Positions 1 to 10,489 of a DNA stretch of 64,000 nt are shown one piece after another. The position numbers were made by a program, and so were the translations under genes. Position 1 is the stretch's first letter. Each line of letters starts with the position of its first letter. The stretch covers positions 143,501-207,500 of the forward strand of contig CP136575.1 of NCBI GenBank assembly GCA_035196065.1. The letters are read 5' to 3'. The notes beneath the pieces were generated by a model that saw only the letters and a program-made list of their open reading frames with translations, did no database searches and was not told where the DNA came from. Origin of the DNA: Sphingobium sp. (GTDB taxonomy: Bacteria > Pseudomonadota > Alphaproteobacteria > Sphingomonadales > Sphingomonadaceae).

Positions 1-1346
1 ACGTCGCGCCGCCAAGTGGGAACAGTAACGCTCCAGTCCGCCGCCACGTCAAAACCCAGCGATTCAAGGATCGCTTTCTGCCTGTCGGCAGGAACGTCGA
101 TGCCGCCTAGCGCGGCGCAAAGTGCAGTATCATAGCTCAGCTTCTTGCGCTCTGTGGGTGCCATACCTGCACGCACGATTTCGCTCGCTTCGCCGCCGCA
201 GATATCGACGATAAGTCCTGAAATGATTTCGACTGCCTCATCGAGGAAGGCAGGATCGACACCCCGTTCGAAACGGCTGCGCGCGTCCGACGTCAGCGCC
301 AATGCCTGACCGGTCTTTGCTATCCGCTCCGGCGTGAAATAAGCGATTTCAAGGAGCACGTCGGTCGTCGTTTCCGAACAACCCGAATGTTCGCCGCCCA
401 TGATCCCGGCGATATCGTGAACGCCGGCATCGTCGGCAATCACTGTCATGTCAGACGTCAGTGCATATTCCTTGCCGTTCAGCGCGGTCACCATCTCACC
501 ATTGTTCGCCCGGCGCGCAAAGACTGCGCCGGTCAGCTTGGCAAGGTCATAGGCGTGGCTTGGGCGGCCATGGTCGAGCATCACATAGTTGGTGATATCG
601 ACCAGCGCCGAAATCGGCCGTTGTCCTGCGGCTTTGAGGCGCGCCTGCATCCAGTCGGGCGATACGCCGTTTTTCGTTCCGCGAATGACACGGCCGAAAA
701 AGGCAGGGCAGCCATCCGCGTCATACGTGCGGATCTCGGTCGGGCACGCGAAAGTGCCGGACACTGCGGGAACTTCCAGTGGCTTCAATGTGCCAAGGCC
801 GGCCGCTGCAAGATCGCGCGCGATACCGCGCACGCCCATGCAATCCTGCCGGTTAGGGGTAATCGCTACTTCGATCACTGGATCATCGAGGCCGGCCCAA
901 TCGGCATAGACCTGCCCTACCGGCGCGTCGGCGGGAAGTTCGATGATGCCATCATGATCGTCGCCCAGTTCGAGTTCAGCGACTGAGCACATCATGCCGT
1001 TCGATTCGACCCCGCGGATCGCCGCAACCTTCAGTACCATGCCATTGGCAGGCACGACAGCGCCCGGCATGCCAAAGACGCCCACCAACCCGGCACGGGC
1101 ATTGGGCGCACCGCAAACAACCTGCATCGGGCCGGCACCGGCGTCGACGGACAGCACCTGCAACTTATCAGCCTGCGGGTGCGGAGCCGCGCTCAAAACA
1201 CGCGCAATCCGAAAAGCCGACAGGCTCTCTGCGGGATTTTCAATGCCTTCAACTTCCAACCCGATACGGTTGAGGCAATCGGCGACTGCGTGAATATCAG
1301 CATCGGTATCGAGATGGCTTTTCAGCCAGCTGAGCGAAAATTTCAT
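1..1346 (-). CDS. pheT: phenylalanine--tRNA ligase beta subunit (C-terminus beyond window)
   Basis: This is the beta chain of the (alpha-beta)2 phenylalanyl-tRNA synthetase, which charges tRNA-Phe in the cytoplasm. About 448 N-terminal residues are visible of roughly 800 usual for the family. The reading frame is open to the left edge, so the catalytic-like core and the C-terminal anticodon-binding domain are missing here. The start reads [12 protein letters not shown], typical of PheT, followed by the tRNA-binding OB domain (around residues 40-150, containing HPQADKLQV and VCGAPNAR). B3/B4 editing-domain sequence follows ([20 protein letters not shown]). The start ATG overlaps the pheS stop as ATGA, so the two are translationally coupled. 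Confidence 0.96.
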   Translation of the reverse strand, partial: MKFSLSWLKSHLDTDADIHAVADCLNRIGLEVEGIENPAESLSAFRIARVLSAAPHPQADKLQVLSVDAGAGPMQVVCGAPNARAGLVGVFGMPGAVVPANGMVLKVAAIRGVESNGMMCSVAELELGDDHDGIIELPADAPVGQVYADWAGLDDPVIEVAITPNRQDCMGVRGIARDLAAAGLGTLKPLEVPAVSGTFACPTEIRTYDADGCPAFFGRVIRGTKNGVSPDWMQARLKAAGQRPISALVDITNYVMLDHGRPSHAYDLAKLTGAVFARRANNGEMVTALNGKEYALTSDMTVIADDAGVHDIAGIMGGEHSGCSETTTDVLLEIAYFTPERIAKTGQALALTSDARSRFERGVDPAFLDEAVEIISGLIVDICGGEASEIVRAGMAPTERKKLSYDTALCAALGGIDVPADRQKAILESLGFDVAADWSVTVPTWRRD

Positions 1347-2425
1347 GCGCCTACTCCTCCCGACAATGTGGGCACATCGAGCGCGTTGAACCCGTAATGC
1401 TGGAGCCAGCGTTTATCGCCGTCGAAGAAGGCGCGCAGATCGTCCATTCCATATTTCAACATGGCAAGGCGATCGACACCGGTACCAAAGGCAAAGCCCT
1501 GCCAGACATCAGGATCGAGCCCACACGCCTCGATCACCCGCCGATGGACCATGCCGCTGCCCAATACTTCCATCCAGCCTTCGCTGCCGCCGATCACGCG
1601 CTTGCCGTTGACGAGCGTATAGCCGACATCGACCTCGACCGAGGGTTCGGTGAAGGGGAAATAGCTGGGGCGCAGGCGCAGCACGACATCCTCACGCTCG
1701 AAAAAGGCCTTGAGGAATGTCTCGAGTGTCCATTTCAGATGGCCCAGATGAATGCCCTTATCGATCACAAGACCTTCAATCTGGTGGAACATCGGCGTGT
1801 GCGTCGCGTCGCTATCGCTGCGATAGACCCGGCCCGGCGCGATGATCCGGATCGGCGGCTCCTGGCTGGTCATCGTGCGGATCTGCACCGGCGATGTATG
1901 CGTGCGCAGCAACATCTTCTTGCCGTCGACAGCCATCTCTTCCGGAAAATAGAAGGTGTCGTGCATCGCACGCGCGGGATGGGTTTCAGGAATGTTGAGC
2001 GCGCTGAAATTATGCCAGTCATCCTCGATCTCGGGCCCTTCGGCAACGGCAAAGCCCATATCGGCGAAGATCTCTGCGAGTTCATCCATCACCTGACTGA
2101 CGGGATGCACCGTGCCGCGCGCAGCCTCGGGCGCGGGAAGCGTCATATCGAGCCGCTCCGTCGCGAGGCGTTGGTTGAGGATCGCGGTCTCCAGCGCGGT
2201 CTTTTTCGCCGCAATGCCATTGGTCACAGCCTCGCGCAGTCCGTTGATCACGGGCCCCTGCACCTGTCGCTCTTCCGGAGACATTTGGCCAAGCGTCTTG
2301 AGGAGCGCAGATACGCTGCCTTGCTTGCCTAGCGCATCGATGCGGACAGCCTCAAGCGCGTCCGGCGTGGTCGCCGCGTCAATAGCGGACAGGATCTGGT
2401 TCTGGAGTGTGGCTATATCGGTCAT
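1343..2425 (-). CDS. pheS: phenylalanine--tRNA ligase alpha subunit
   Basis: Catalytic alpha subunit of class II phenylalanyl-tRNA synthetase, 360 residues, full family length. An N-terminal coiled coil (about 1-90) is followed by the class II core. Motif 2 is [20 protein letters not shown] and motif 3 is [17 protein letters not shown]. The frame stays open upstream to 2488, but the start at [10 protein letters not shown] fits the family and avoids an unrelated 21-residue extension. It follows rplT by 80 bp and overlaps pheT by 4 bp, the standard rpmI-rplT-pheS-pheT order. Confidence 0.97.
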   Translation of the reverse strand: MTDIATLQNQILSAIDAATTPDALEAVRIDALGKQGSVSALLKTLGQMSPEERQVQGPVINGLREAVTNGIAAKKTALETAILNQRLATERLDMTLPAPEAARGTVHPVSQVMDELAEIFADMGFAVAEGPEIEDDWHNFSALNIPETHPARAMHDTFYFPEEMAVDGKKMLLRTHTSPVQIRTMTSQEPPIRIIAPGRVYRSDSDATHTPMFHQIEGLVIDKGIHLGHLKWTLETFLKAFFEREDVVLRLRPSYFPFTEPSVEVDVGYTLVNGKRVIGGSEGWMEVLGSGMVHRRVIEACGLDPDVWQGFAFGTGVDRLAMLKYGMDDLRAFFDGDKRWLQHYGFNALDVPTLSGGVGA

Positions 2426-2505
2426 TTCGGTTCGCCTGATAAGCAAATGGGCGCGAACGGCAAGTGCCGCCCACGCCCATTTGCGCATTTATCGAAGGTA
2501 AAGTC

Positions 2506-2871
2506 TTACGCTGCTTTCGCGAGCGCGCCCTTCGCCTGCGCGATGATGGCGCTAAACACGGCGCCTTCGTTCATCGCAAGATCAGCGAGCGTCTTGCGGT
2601 CGAGTTCGACACCAGCAAGCTTCAGACCATGCATGAACACGCCATAGGTCAAGCCTTCGGCACGGACAGCGGCGTTGATGCGTTGGATCCACAGAGCGCG
2701 GAAGTTGCGCTTGTTTACCTTGCGGTCGCGATACGCATATTGGCCGGCCTTTTCGACAGCCTGACGCGCAATGCGAATGGTATTTTTGCGGCGGCCATAA
2801 TAGCCTTTTGCCTGCTCCAAGATGTTCTTGTGCTTGGCGCGGGTGGTTACACCCCTTTTGACGCGTGCCAT
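2506..2871 (-). CDS. rplT: 50S ribosomal protein L20
   Basis: L20, 121 residues, full length, binds 23S rRNA early in large-subunit assembly. The basic N-terminus ([24 protein letters not shown]) and the [20 protein letters not shown] segment are diagnostic. It starts 13 bp after rpmI ends and lies upstream of pheS in the same operon. In many bacteria L20 represses this operon through its leader; no leader structure was identified here. Confidence 0.97.
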   Translation of the reverse strand: MARVKRGVTTRAKHKNILEQAKGYYGRRKNTIRIARQAVEKAGQYAYRDRKVNKRNFRALWIQRINAAVRAEGLTYGVFMHGLKLAGVELDRKTLADLAMNEGAVFSAIIAQAKGALAKAA

Positions 2872-2884
2872 GGTTCAGCGCTCC

Positions 2885-3088
2885 TTATTTCAGGCCATAG
2901 GGCGCCCACAGGCGCACATGGGCTACATCGGAATCGCTCAGCACGTCGGTGCCGCGGTTCTGGCGAATATATTTACCGGAGTGGCTGATGAGGCGGTGGC
3001 GCTTGCCGGCCACGCCGCACTTTACCTTGCCGGTTGCGGTGAATTTGAAGCGTTTCTTCACACCGCTCTTGGTCTTCATCTTGGGCAT
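2885..3088 (-). CDS. rpmI: 50S ribosomal protein L35
   Basis: L35, 67 residues, starting [20 protein letters not shown], which is the family signature. The frame is open further upstream to 3193, but that extension is unlike L35, and ATG at 3088 follows an AAGGAGA-type ribosome site. It is the first gene of the rpmI-rplT-pheST operon in this window. infC, often upstream, is not present; an AraC-family gene lies there instead. Confidence 0.96.
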   Translation of the reverse strand: MPKMKTKSGVKKRFKFTATGKVKCGVAGKRHRLISHSGKYIRQNRGTDVLSDSDVAHVRLWAPYGLK

Positions 3089-3198
3089 TTTGGTCTCCTT
3101 TTGGAAATCCGTATCAGACCCGCATGGCAGCCCTTTTGGCCAGCACGTCTCTTCGGAAGGCGCGCGACTAGCGGGATTCGCCCGCAAATGCAAGCACC

Positions 3199-4086
3199 TT
3201 AGCCGTGATTGGGGGCAGGCCCTTGCAACACTTGCAGCGGTTGGCCGAGCGCCTGCTGCCGGGCGCGGATCGCCGCTTTGCTGATCGGACGCGGCATTTT
3301 CAGATAATCGCGCGCCGACAGCCCCATGAAATCGCTAAAATCGCGGCTGAAATGCGCCTGATCATGATAGCTGCCATCGAGCACATTTGCCCATTTGAGG
3401 CTGGCGTCGAGCAAGCGAGGCGCGAGCGAACGCAAGAAACGCTGCCGCCGCAACAATCGCTTGGGCGGGAAACCAAAAACCCGCCGGCACAGGCGCTCAA
3501 GCGATTGGACGCTCAGTTCCGTGCGCCCTGAAAGTTGCGCGACATCGATGATTTCCGGGTCAGTCAGCGCGCTATGCACGCGTTCGATTTCAATCTCGCG
3601 ATCATTTTGCGGTGTTAGCGCCGCCAGCAGGTGGCGATCCATAATCGCTGCGATAGCCGACGGATCGTCGAGGCCGGCTATCTCGCGCCCGATTTCAGCA
3701 AAGACCCGAAAGGCAGGATCAAGCGACAATTCGACATTCCTGTTCGCGAAGCGCGCGGCATCGACGGCGGCGAATTTATACCAACCCAGCGGGAGAATAC
3801 CGATTCCGGCCAGTCGCACCCGCTGGCAAAGGATGTGCGTTGCCCGGCCAGTCGGTCCCGTCATCGACGCCGTCGGCACGGGAATATGCACCCCGGGCGC
3901 GAAACAGGCCTGAGCCGCACCCTCCATAACATAGCGTGAGCTAGCCCATTCGGGGTGCAGGAAATCGTCCAATACGCTGCCATCAGGCGTTTCGATTTCG
4001 AAAAAATAGTAGCTTGAAAGATATCGACGCAATTCGGGCGCCGGGAGAATGAACCTATACTCGCCGACCGGGTTCAGTGTGCGCAC
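3199..4086 (-). CDS. AraC-family transcriptional regulator
   Basis: A 295-residue protein with an AraC-type arrangement: a variable N-terminal domain of about 170 residues and a C-terminal double helix-turn-helix domain. The HTH region includes [28 protein letters not shown], with the second helix near [23 protein letters not shown], the conserved AraC signature region. The start codon is GTG at 4086, which overlaps the end of the upstream IMPase gene by 13 bp; the next in-frame ATG would remove much of the sensor domain. The ligand and regulon are unknown. Co-transcription with the phosphatase gene is likely from the overlap. Confidence 0.87.
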   Translation of the reverse strand: MRTLNPVGEYRFILPAPELRRYLSSYYFFEIETPDGSVLDDFLHPEWASSRYVMEGAAQACFAPGVHIPVPTASMTGPTGRATHILCQRVRLAGIGILPLGWYKFAAVDAARFANRNVELSLDPAFRVFAEIGREIAGLDDPSAIAAIMDRHLLAALTPQNDREIEIERVHSALTDPEIIDVAQLSGRTELSVQSLERLCRRVFGFPPKRLLRRQRFLRSLAPRLLDASLKWANVLDGSYHDQAHFSRDFSDFMGLSARDYLKMPRPISKAAIRARQQALGQPLQVLQGPAPNHG

Positions 4087-4856
4087 GCCAGCGCCTCGAC
4101 AACATCTTCAAGCCGCGCCGGATCACCCAGCGCAATCACATGCCCAGCGGAACCGGCATGGAGCATGTCTCCATTCCAATCGCACATCATGCCCCCGGCC
4201 CCTTCGACCACGGGCACCAGTGCCGCGAAATCATGCAGCTTCAATCCGGCCTCGACGACCAGGTCGATATGGCCCGATGCCAGCAAGCCATAATTGTAGC
4301 AATCACCGCCAAACAACATCCGTTTGTGCGCGGTCTGCGCGGCAAGCGCCATAAAATGTTCGCCGTCATGCTGACTGAAATATTGCGGTCCGCTGGTGGC
4401 AAGTGCGGCTTGGGCGAGCTCCCGGCAAGCGCGCGTCGACGCAGCTTTGCCATTCAATGTCGTAACGAGGCCGGTTGCACCGATCCACCGCTCCTTGTTG
4501 ATGCACTGGTCGATTAAGCCCAAAACCGGCCAGCCGTCTTCCAACAGCGCAATCAATGTTCCGAAGATTGGCCGTCCGGCCATGAAACTGATCGTCCCGT
4601 CAATGGGATCGATAACCCAGGTGCGCCCGGACGTTCCCGGCTTTTCACCATATTCTTCGCCAATGATGGCATCTGTCGGGCATTCACTGTCAAGGATCGC
4701 GCGGATCGCGGCTTCAGCGGCACGATCAGCCTCGGTCACCGGCGAATGATCGTCTTTCGACTCATGGTCGAAACGGGCCCGGAAAAAAGGACGGATGACG
4801 CCGCCAGCCACATCGGCCAGCCTGCCTGCCAGCTCTATCTCTCTTGCCCCGACCAT
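4074..4856 (-). CDS. hisN: inositol monophosphatase family protein, histidinol-phosphatase-like
   Basis: A Mg2+-dependent phosphatase of the IMPase superfamily, 260 residues with the chosen start. Metal-binding motifs are visible: GEEYG at about 66-70 and DPIDGT at 83-88. A third acidic site lies near the C-terminus (HDFAALVPVVEGAGG). The short length and FMAGRPIFGTLIAL segment resemble HisN-type histidinol-phosphatases of alphaproteobacteria, so the histidine pathway is the best guess; other sugar-phosphate substrates are possible. A longer frame reaches a TTG at 4946 overlapping prs, but ATG at 4856 has AGGA seven bases upstream and fits family length. Confidence 0.84.
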   Translation of the reverse strand: MVGAREIELAGRLADVAGGVIRPFFRARFDHESKDDHSPVTEADRAAEAAIRAILDSECPTDAIIGEEYGEKPGTSGRTWVIDPIDGTISFMAGRPIFGTLIALLEDGWPVLGLIDQCINKERWIGATGLVTTLNGKAASTRACRELAQAALATSGPQYFSQHDGEHFMALAAQTAHKRMLFGGDCYNYGLLASGHIDLVVEAGLKLHDFAALVPVVEGAGGMMCDWNGDMLHAGSAGHVIALGDPARLEDVVEALACAH

Positions 4857-4942
4857 GATCCAATCCTGCCCTGCTTTGGGTGAAAGGGCAACATGGCCTT
4901 CACCATTATCTTTGGCGAATATTGGGTGGCTTGCCGCCAGCC

Positions 4943-5878
4943 TCAATCAAACAGGCTGGAAACACTGCTTTCATCAGCAATACGCTTGATCGCTTCTCCC
5001 AAAAGCGGCGCGATCGGCAAGTAACGGATTTTGTCACTATTCTGCGCGGCCTCTGAAGCGATAATCGAATCGGTTATCACCATCTTGCGCAAGCAGGATG
5101 CATTGATGCGGTTCACAGCCTCACCTGACAATACGCCGTGGGTGATATAGGCAACGACATCGGATGCACCAGCAGCCTTAAGAGCCTCGGCTGCATTGCA
5201 AAGCGTGCCGGCACTGTCGGCGATGTCATCTATCAGGATGCAGAAACGGTCCTTCACATCACCGATGATATTCATGACCTCGGATACGCCTGCACGTTCG
5301 CGGCGCTTATCGACAATGGCAAGCGGGGCATCGTTGATTCGTTTGGAAAGGCCGCGCGCACGAACCACACCGCCGACGTCCGGAGACACCACGGTAATGG
5401 GCTTGTCGCCATGCCGCTCCAACAGGTCGAGGCTCATCACAGGACCCGCGAACAGATTGTCGGTCGGAATATCGAAGAAACCCTGGATCTGCCCAGCGTG
5501 CAGATCAACCGTTAGCACGCGGTCGGCACCTGCCTCGGTAATCAGATTGGCAACCAGCTTGGCCGAGATCGGCGTGCGCGGGCCGGGTTTCCGATCTTGG
5601 CGGGCATAGCCAAAATAGGGCAGGACAGCTGTGATCCGCTTGGCCGAGGCGCGGCGAAGCGCATCGATCATGATCAGCAATTCCATCAGATTGTCGTTCG
5701 CCGGGTGGCTGGTCGACTGGATGACGAACATGTCTTCACCGCGGACATTTTCGTGAATCTCGACAAAAATTTCATTGTCGGCGAACCGGCGGACGCTCGC
5801 ATCGGTTAAAGGCAGGCCAAGATAATCCGCAATGCCTTTGGCCAGAGGAAGATTCGAATTGCCGGTAATCAGTTTCAT
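4943..5878 (-). CDS. prs: ribose-phosphate pyrophosphokinase
   Basis: PRPP synthetase, 311 residues. It makes phosphoribosyl pyrophosphate from ribose-5-phosphate and ATP for nucleotide, histidine and NAD synthesis. The start [20 protein letters not shown] is standard. The flexible catalytic region [19 protein letters not shown] and the PRPP loop ([20 protein letters not shown]) are intact. The longer open frame upstream of 5878 has no family similarity. It sits back to back with nadE on the other strand, leaving about 110 bp for divergent promoters. Confidence 0.97.
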   Translation of the reverse strand: MKLITGNSNLPLAKGIADYLGLPLTDASVRRFADNEIFVEIHENVRGEDMFVIQSTSHPANDNLMELLIMIDALRRASAKRITAVLPYFGYARQDRKPGPRTPISAKLVANLITEAGADRVLTVDLHAGQIQGFFDIPTDNLFAGPVMSLDLLERHGDKPITVVSPDVGGVVRARGLSKRINDAPLAIVDKRRERAGVSEVMNIIGDVKDRFCILIDDIADSAGTLCNAAEALKAAGASDVVAYITHGVLSGEAVNRINASCLRKMVITDSIIASEAAQNSDKIRYLPIAPLLGEAIKRIADESSVSSLFD

Positions 5879-5990
5879 GCGCAGCCCACCCCTATTTGCC
5901 CCGTTGCAGAATCGTGGGCTTGCCCTAGCGAACGGCCCGCAAGCTGACAATCGCCTTGCTCCTGCCAGTTGTGGACAATAGACGGATAAA

Positions 5991-7655
5991 ATGACCGATC
6001 GCCTCATCATCGCCATGGCCCAGCTGAACCAGCGCGTGGGCGACCTTGCCGGCAATGCCGATACCATGCTCGCGTGGCGTGCCAAGGCGATGGAGGCAGG
6101 CGCAGTGGATCTGGTGCTGTTTCCCGAACAGCAACTCATCGGTTATCCGGCCGAAGACCTTGTTCTGAAACCCGCCTTTCAAAAAGCGGCTGCACAGGAA
6201 CTTGAACGGTTGGCCGCCGCAACGGCCGATGGTGGCCCGGCAATATTGGTTGGCTCCATCCTCAAGGAAGCGGACGGGCTCTACAATATCGTGGCGCTGC
6301 TCGACGGCGGACGGATCGCGGCGATCCGCAAAAAGCATGAGCTTCCCAATTACGGCACCTTTGACGAAAAGCGTATTTTCACCCCCGGCCCTCTGCCTGA
6401 GCCAGTCGAATTTCGCGGCGTAAAATTGGGGTTGCCGATCTGCGAGGATGGATGGCTGCCCACGGTCTGCACCCATTTGAAGCAATGCGGCGCCGAACTG
6501 CTGATATCAGTCAATGGCAGCCCTTATGAAATCGACAAGGACGACCGGCGGCTTGAACAGGTTTTCGCCGCACGGGTAAATGAAACCGCGCTTCCAATCA
6601 TCTTCCTCAATCGCATTGGGGGGCAGGATGAACTGGTTTTCGACGGCAGCTCCTTCGTACTCAATGCCAATGGGGGGGCGGCACACCGCCTGCCGGATTG
6701 GGAAGAACATCTTCGCCTCACCGAGTGGACGCGTCAGGATGGCATATGGAATTGCGCCCCCGGCGAACTTGCACAGTGGGAGGATCACCCGGCCGATATC
6801 TATTCGGCGATGGTGCTTTCGCTGCGTGACTATGTTGATCGCAACCGTTTTCCGGGGGTTGTTCTGGGCCTTTCAGGCGGGATCGACAGCGCGATCTGCG
6901 CGGCGATCGCCGCCGATGCGCTGGGCCCAGACCGCGTCTGGTGCGTAATGATGCCCAGCCGTTTCACATCACAGGAAAGCCTTGATCTTGCCAGTGAATG
7001 TGCGCGGATGATAGGTTGCAAACTCGATACGATCGCGATCAACCCTGCCGTCATGGCCTTTGACGAGATGTTGAGCGATAGCTTCGCAGACCGCAACATC
7101 GACATTACCGAAGAGAATATCCAATCGCGTATCCGCGGAGTCACCTTGATGGCTCTATCCAACAAATTCGGCCACATGCTGCTGACAACCGGAAATAAGA
7201 GCGAGATGAGCGTTGGCTATGCCACAATCTACGGCGACATGGCGGGCGGCTATAACCCTCTGAAAGACGCCTATAAGATGACGGTGTTCGCGATCTCGCG
7301 CTGGCGCAATGCCCATCATTGCCGCATTGGCCTTGGCCCCGTCGGGCCCGTCATGCCCGACGCGATCATCACCCGACCACCCAGTGCCGAGCTGCGCCCT
7401 GACCAGAAAGACAGCGACAGCCTGCCGGAATATCCGGTGCTGGACGATATATTGCTCGGACTGGTCGAACAGGAATTGTCGGTCGATGAGGTCGCCGCAC
7501 GCGGCCATCCGCGCGAAGTGGTGCAGCGGATCGAACGGCTACTCTACATCGCCGAATATAAACGGCGCCAGGCACCCCCGGGGGTCAAGCTTGGCACACG
7601 CAATTTCGGCCGCGACCGTCGCTATCCGATCACCAACGCCTTTCGGAGTGGCTAG
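5991..7655 (+). CDS. nadE: NAD+ synthase, glutamine-hydrolysing
   Basis: Makes NAD+ from deamido-NAD+, ATP and glutamine; 554 residues, full length for the two-domain form. The N-terminal nitrilase-type glutaminase domain has its catalytic triad at E46 (LVLFPE), K114/115 ([13 protein letters not shown]) and C151 (LPICEDGW). The C-terminal N-type ATP pyrophosphatase domain has the SGGIDS loop at 295-300, then the [27 protein letters not shown] block. Its stop overlaps the end of the convergent sppA by 4 bp. Confidence 0.97.
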   Translation: MTDRLIIAMAQLNQRVGDLAGNADTMLAWRAKAMEAGAVDLVLFPEQQLIGYPAEDLVLKPAFQKAAAQELERLAAATADGGPAILVGSILKEADGLYNIVALLDGGRIAAIRKKHELPNYGTFDEKRIFTPGPLPEPVEFRGVKLGLPICEDGWLPTVCTHLKQCGAELLISVNGSPYEIDKDDRRLEQVFAARVNETALPIIFLNRIGGQDELVFDGSSFVLNANGGAAHRLPDWEEHLRLTEWTRQDGIWNCAPGELAQWEDHPADIYSAMVLSLRDYVDRNRFPGVVLGLSGGIDSAICAAIAADALGPDRVWCVMMPSRFTSQESLDLASECARMIGCKLDTIAINPAVMAFDEMLSDSFADRNIDITEENIQSRIRGVTLMALSNKFGHMLLTTGNKSEMSVGYATIYGDMAGGYNPLKDAYKMTVFAISRWRNAHHCRIGLGPVGPVMPDAIITRPPSAELRPDQKDSDSLPEYPVLDDILLGLVEQELSVDEVAARGHPREVVQRIERLLYIAEYKRRQAPPGVKLGTRNFGRDRRYPITNAFRSG

Positions 7656-9532
7656 AACGACAGGGCGATCAGCCGTTCCAGCCAGTTCGTTCCGGCCGAA
7701 CCGGCACGCACCGGCATCCCGGCAACTGCGCCACATTCCAGACAGCGCACTTGCGCGCCGCGCACGCCGGCCAGCATTTGCAAATCGGCCGCGATGCGGT
7801 CGAACGTCATTTGCTGCTCAAATGCTGCCCTGCCGAACAAATCGCCGGGGATCTGCGCATGTTCCGGTTCAGGCATCATGCCCCCGAAAATCGTGCTGGC
7901 AAAGCTGGTCTCGGGCTCGATGAACAGCGGGTGCCATTCGTCCTTGCCGAGCTTCGCCAGCAGCGCAGCCTCGGCAAGCGCATCGTCAAGATCGCCCAGC
8001 CGGTCGACCAACCCCAATTGCCGCGCAGTGCCGCCGGCCCAGACACGGCCCTGACCGATGCGATCAACCTGTTCGACCGTCATCTTGCGGGATTGGGCAA
8101 CACGGGTCAGGAAATCGCGATAGCCCTTTTCGATCGTCGCCTGACCAATCCGGTCGAATTCGGGGCTGATCCCGCCGAGCAGGTCGGGCTCGCCAGACAA
8201 AGGCGTTGTGCGCACACCATCGGTGGTGATGCCCCATTTCGCCAGCGCCTCACGGCCCGACGGAAGCACGCCGAAGATTCCGATCGAACCGGTGATGGTT
8301 TCGGGTTCTGCAAAGATACGATCAGCCGGCGTCGAGATCCAGTAACCACCACTGGCCGCAAGATTTGCCATCGAAACGACAATTGGCAACTTGCGTTTCT
8401 TTGCTTCGACTAGCGCGAGGCGGATCTGTTCAGATGCGGTGACCGACCCACCCGGGCTGTCGACGCGCAGAACCAGCGCCTTTACGTCGTCTTTTTCGGC
8501 AGCATCATGGATCAACTGGGCGATGCTTTCGCCAGCCGCAACGCCTGACCCGCCTTCGCCGTCAACAATTTCGCCGGCCACGGTCACCACAGCGATCGCG
8601 CTGCCATCGCGTGAAGGGTTGTGCGCGGCAAGCAATGCGTCGGGGCGGGTATGGGCAAAACTGCCAAACACATCGTCCTCACCCTCACCCACCTTGGCAG
8701 CGACATGTTTGCCAAAAGCCGTCCGGTCGCCAAGCCGGTCTGCCAGACCGCTGCTGATCGCAAGTTTCGCCAGATCGCCTTGCGCCGTCTCAACTGCGGA
8801 AGGCGCATCGGCAAGGATGGCATCAAGGCGCGCCTTGGGGCGTGCCTTTGCGACATCGTTGCGCCATTCGCCCCAAACCTCGTCATAAATCGCCTTGGTC
8901 GCCGACTTGGCCTCGGGCGACTGGTCGGCGCGCAGGAAAGGCTCAACCGCGCTTTTGAAGGTGCCGACGCGATAGATATGCGCCTTGATTCCCAATTGGT
9001 TGAACAGTCCCTTATAATAGGTTCGCGATCCGCCCGGGCCGGTGGGGATTACGCCACCAAGGGGATCAAGCCAGATTTCGCTGGCATGGGCAGCGAGTTG
9101 ATAGCCATCATCGCTATAGCCGGTGGCGAAGGCATAAACAGGCTTGCCTGCCTTGCGGACCGCGTCGATCCGTTCGCCGATGGCAGCAAGACTCGCTTGC
9201 CCTCCGCCCATGAAGCGATCGAGATCGAGAACCACTGCCTTGATGCGATGATCCTTGACGGCCAGTTCGAGCGCGCGGCTGATGTCGCGCTGGCGATATT
9301 CGTGCACCGGTGCCCGCTGCGACAAAAGCGCCTCAATCGGATCAACCGCCGCCGGCTGTTCAGATACAAAGCCATCCAATTCGATCAGCAGAGCGCCGTC
9401 GCGTACGGCGCCCGGATTAGGTCCTGAATTCAGAAGGGCATAGATCAGCGCGAAGAAGAGAATCAGGAAAAGCAGCGCGAGCGCATCCTTGATCGCAACC
9501 AGAAACCGCCATGCGCCTTTAAGGAATGTCAT
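7652..9532 (-). CDS. sppA: signal peptide peptidase SppA, 67K type
   Basis: An inner-membrane serine protease that degrades cleaved signal peptides; 626 residues, double-domain form. One N-terminal transmembrane helix (about 15-34) anchors it. The catalytic lysine is K193 (RVGTFKSAVEPF) in the first domain, and the catalytic serine is S394 (LAASGGYWIS) in the second. The frame extends upstream to 9586, but ATG at 9532 has GAGG eight bases upstream. The last 40 residues carry two cysteines (CLECGAV) beyond the usual end. Confidence 0.93.
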   Translation of the reverse strand: MTFLKGAWRFLVAIKDALALLFLILFFALIYALLNSGPNPGAVRDGALLIELDGFVSEQPAAVDPIEALLSQRAPVHEYRQRDISRALELAVKDHRIKAVVLDLDRFMGGGQASLAAIGERIDAVRKAGKPVYAFATGYSDDGYQLAAHASEIWLDPLGGVIPTGPGGSRTYYKGLFNQLGIKAHIYRVGTFKSAVEPFLRADQSPEAKSATKAIYDEVWGEWRNDVAKARPKARLDAILADAPSAVETAQGDLAKLAISSGLADRLGDRTAFGKHVAAKVGEGEDDVFGSFAHTRPDALLAAHNPSRDGSAIAVVTVAGEIVDGEGGSGVAAGESIAQLIHDAAEKDDVKALVLRVDSPGGSVTASEQIRLALVEAKKRKLPIVVSMANLAASGGYWISTPADRIFAEPETITGSIGIFGVLPSGREALAKWGITTDGVRTTPLSGEPDLLGGISPEFDRIGQATIEKGYRDFLTRVAQSRKMTVEQVDRIGQGRVWAGGTARQLGLVDRLGDLDDALAEAALLAKLGKDEWHPLFIEPETSFASTIFGGMMPEPEHAQIPGDLFGRAAFEQQMTFDRIAADLQMLAGVRGAQVRCLECGAVAGMPVRAGSAGTNWLERLIALSF

Positions 9533-9597
9533 TTTATGCCCTCTTCTTTCACCGTCGGATGTAGGTGCTGGCGCTGCCTTTTCCAACCACAGATGCG

Positions 9598-9630
9598 AAA
9601 AGGGCCGCCCCCGTGGGAGCGACCCCTTTC
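9598..9630 (-). terminator. rho-independent terminator upstream of sppA
   Basis: On the minus strand a GC-rich stem of about ten pairs with a four-base loop is flanked by A-rich sequence before and TTTT after. It lies between a tiny ORF with a perfect ribosome site and sppA, so it should end or attenuate a short upstream transcript. Confidence 0.6.
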
Positions 9631-9685
9631 TTGCATGGGTCAGCAGCCGGTGCAGCCGCTGCCGGGAGTGGAAGTTATGCTGAAA

Positions 9686-9742
9686 TCAGCAGCCTATCCC
9701 CCGAACGGAAATGCCCGACCCCTTAACTGAACCATGAGACAT
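9686..9742 (-). CDS. possible 18-residue peptide with perfect Shine-Dalgarno
   Basis: Predicted product MSHGSVKGSGISVRGIGC. The ATG is preceded by AAAGGAGGTGATCC (9744-9757, minus strand), complementary to the complete 3' tail of 16S rRNA, with one base between site and ATG. That is too close for the GGTGATCC end but normal for GGAGG. A second frame here ends in a Gly/Cys/Thr-rich stretch but is broken by a stop. A hairpin terminator follows at 9598-9630. No family is recognised, and the reading could be fortuitous. Confidence 0.3.
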   Translation of the reverse strand: MSHGSVKGSGISVRGIGC

Positions 9743-9793
9743 CGGATCACCTCCTTTCGACTGTTGAAACAAGATTGCGTATTGCATCAAATT

Positions 9794-9830
9794 GCCCTCC
9801 GCGATTCAAATTTGAATCAAGCATGAGGGC
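9794..9830. promoter_or_regulatory. nested inverted repeat in the sppA-lipoprotein intergenic region
   Basis: An outer pair GCCCTC/GAGGGC encloses a perfect 14-bp palindrome ATTCAAATTTGAAT (9804-9817). Immediately downstream are AACAAG-T-CTTGTT and a T-run. It could be an operator or a hairpin for the short transcript carrying the tiny peptide. No known regulator site was matched. Confidence 0.4.
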
Positions 9831-9904
9831 GAAACAAGTCTTGTTTTCGGATTTTTTTATGGCAAGTATACTGCCTCTCGCGCGGTGCCATCGGGCGCTT
9901 TTTT

Positions 9905-10441
9905 TTATGTGCGACAGTCTTCCACTATCCGGGCAACCTCACCCCAATTGGGCACTGCCATCGCGCGCGTACCCCCGATTTCGATCGCGAAACGCCCACG
10001 ACTGAACGCCATTGCGTCCAGCAATTGGTCAGCCGGCATGATTTCCGCGGCCACATAAGGCGGCGGCACAGAGCTTGGAATGGCGGCAAAAGTCTTGAGC
10101 GTCGAGCTAGTACGCACGGTCAGACTGCCCTCCGCAGTACCAGCGACTGACAGATAGACCCGCCCCCGTCCCTTGTCGCAGCGCAACGTCAGGACGGCAT
10201 CACCGCCTGCAGGGCCGAAAAGCGCAACGGATCCGCGTGTATCGGTACGATAAACCCATGTTCCAGCTTCGATAGGCCAATCAATCCAGTCAGCTGCTTG
10301 CTGCACGGGGGCAACCAGTGGCGGCGCAGCCAAAGGCGCGGATGGCGGCGGCACCGGTTGCGGCGCTGGCGCAGGGGGCGTCGGCACCGAACAGGCGGCC
10401 AGTGCCAATGCCGTGATCAAGATCGAAAATCGAAGCTGCAT
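9905..10441 (-). CDS. small proline-rich lipoprotein, function unknown
   Basis: A 178-residue predicted lipoprotein. The signal peptide MQLRFSILITALALAACS ends in an LAAC lipobox, so the mature protein should be membrane-anchored facing the periplasm. A low-complexity proline/alanine linker of about 30 residues (PTPPAPAPQPVPPPSAP) follows, then a globular domain of about 130 residues with no recognised motif. I chose ATG at 10441 because the upstream alternative is a TTG. The gene is divergent from tlyA, with start codons about 50 bp apart. Confidence 0.75.
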   Translation of the reverse strand: MQLRFSILITALALAACSVPTPPAPAPQPVPPPSAPLAAPPLVAPVQQAADWIDWPIEAGTWVYRTDTRGSVALFGPAGGDAVLTLRCDKGRGRVYLSVAGTAEGSLTVRTSSTLKTFAAIPSSVPPPYVAAEIMPADQLLDAMAFSRGRFAIEIGGTRAMAVPNWGEVARIVEDCRT

Positions 10442-10489
10442 CGATGCACTTATGGCCAAAAGCGATCGGGCGCGCTAGGCCCCTTGGCG

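Noticed and set aside
387..986. Plus-strand frames over pheT, pheS, prs and sppA.
   Set aside because: All are antisense to well-conserved housekeeping genes and have no supporting start signals.
9630..9686. A Gly/Cys/Thr-rich reading (ITSTPGSGCTGC) that might be a modified-peptide precursor.
   Set aside because: It lies in a frame interrupted by stops upstream and lacks its own start, so a precursor peptide cannot be supported.
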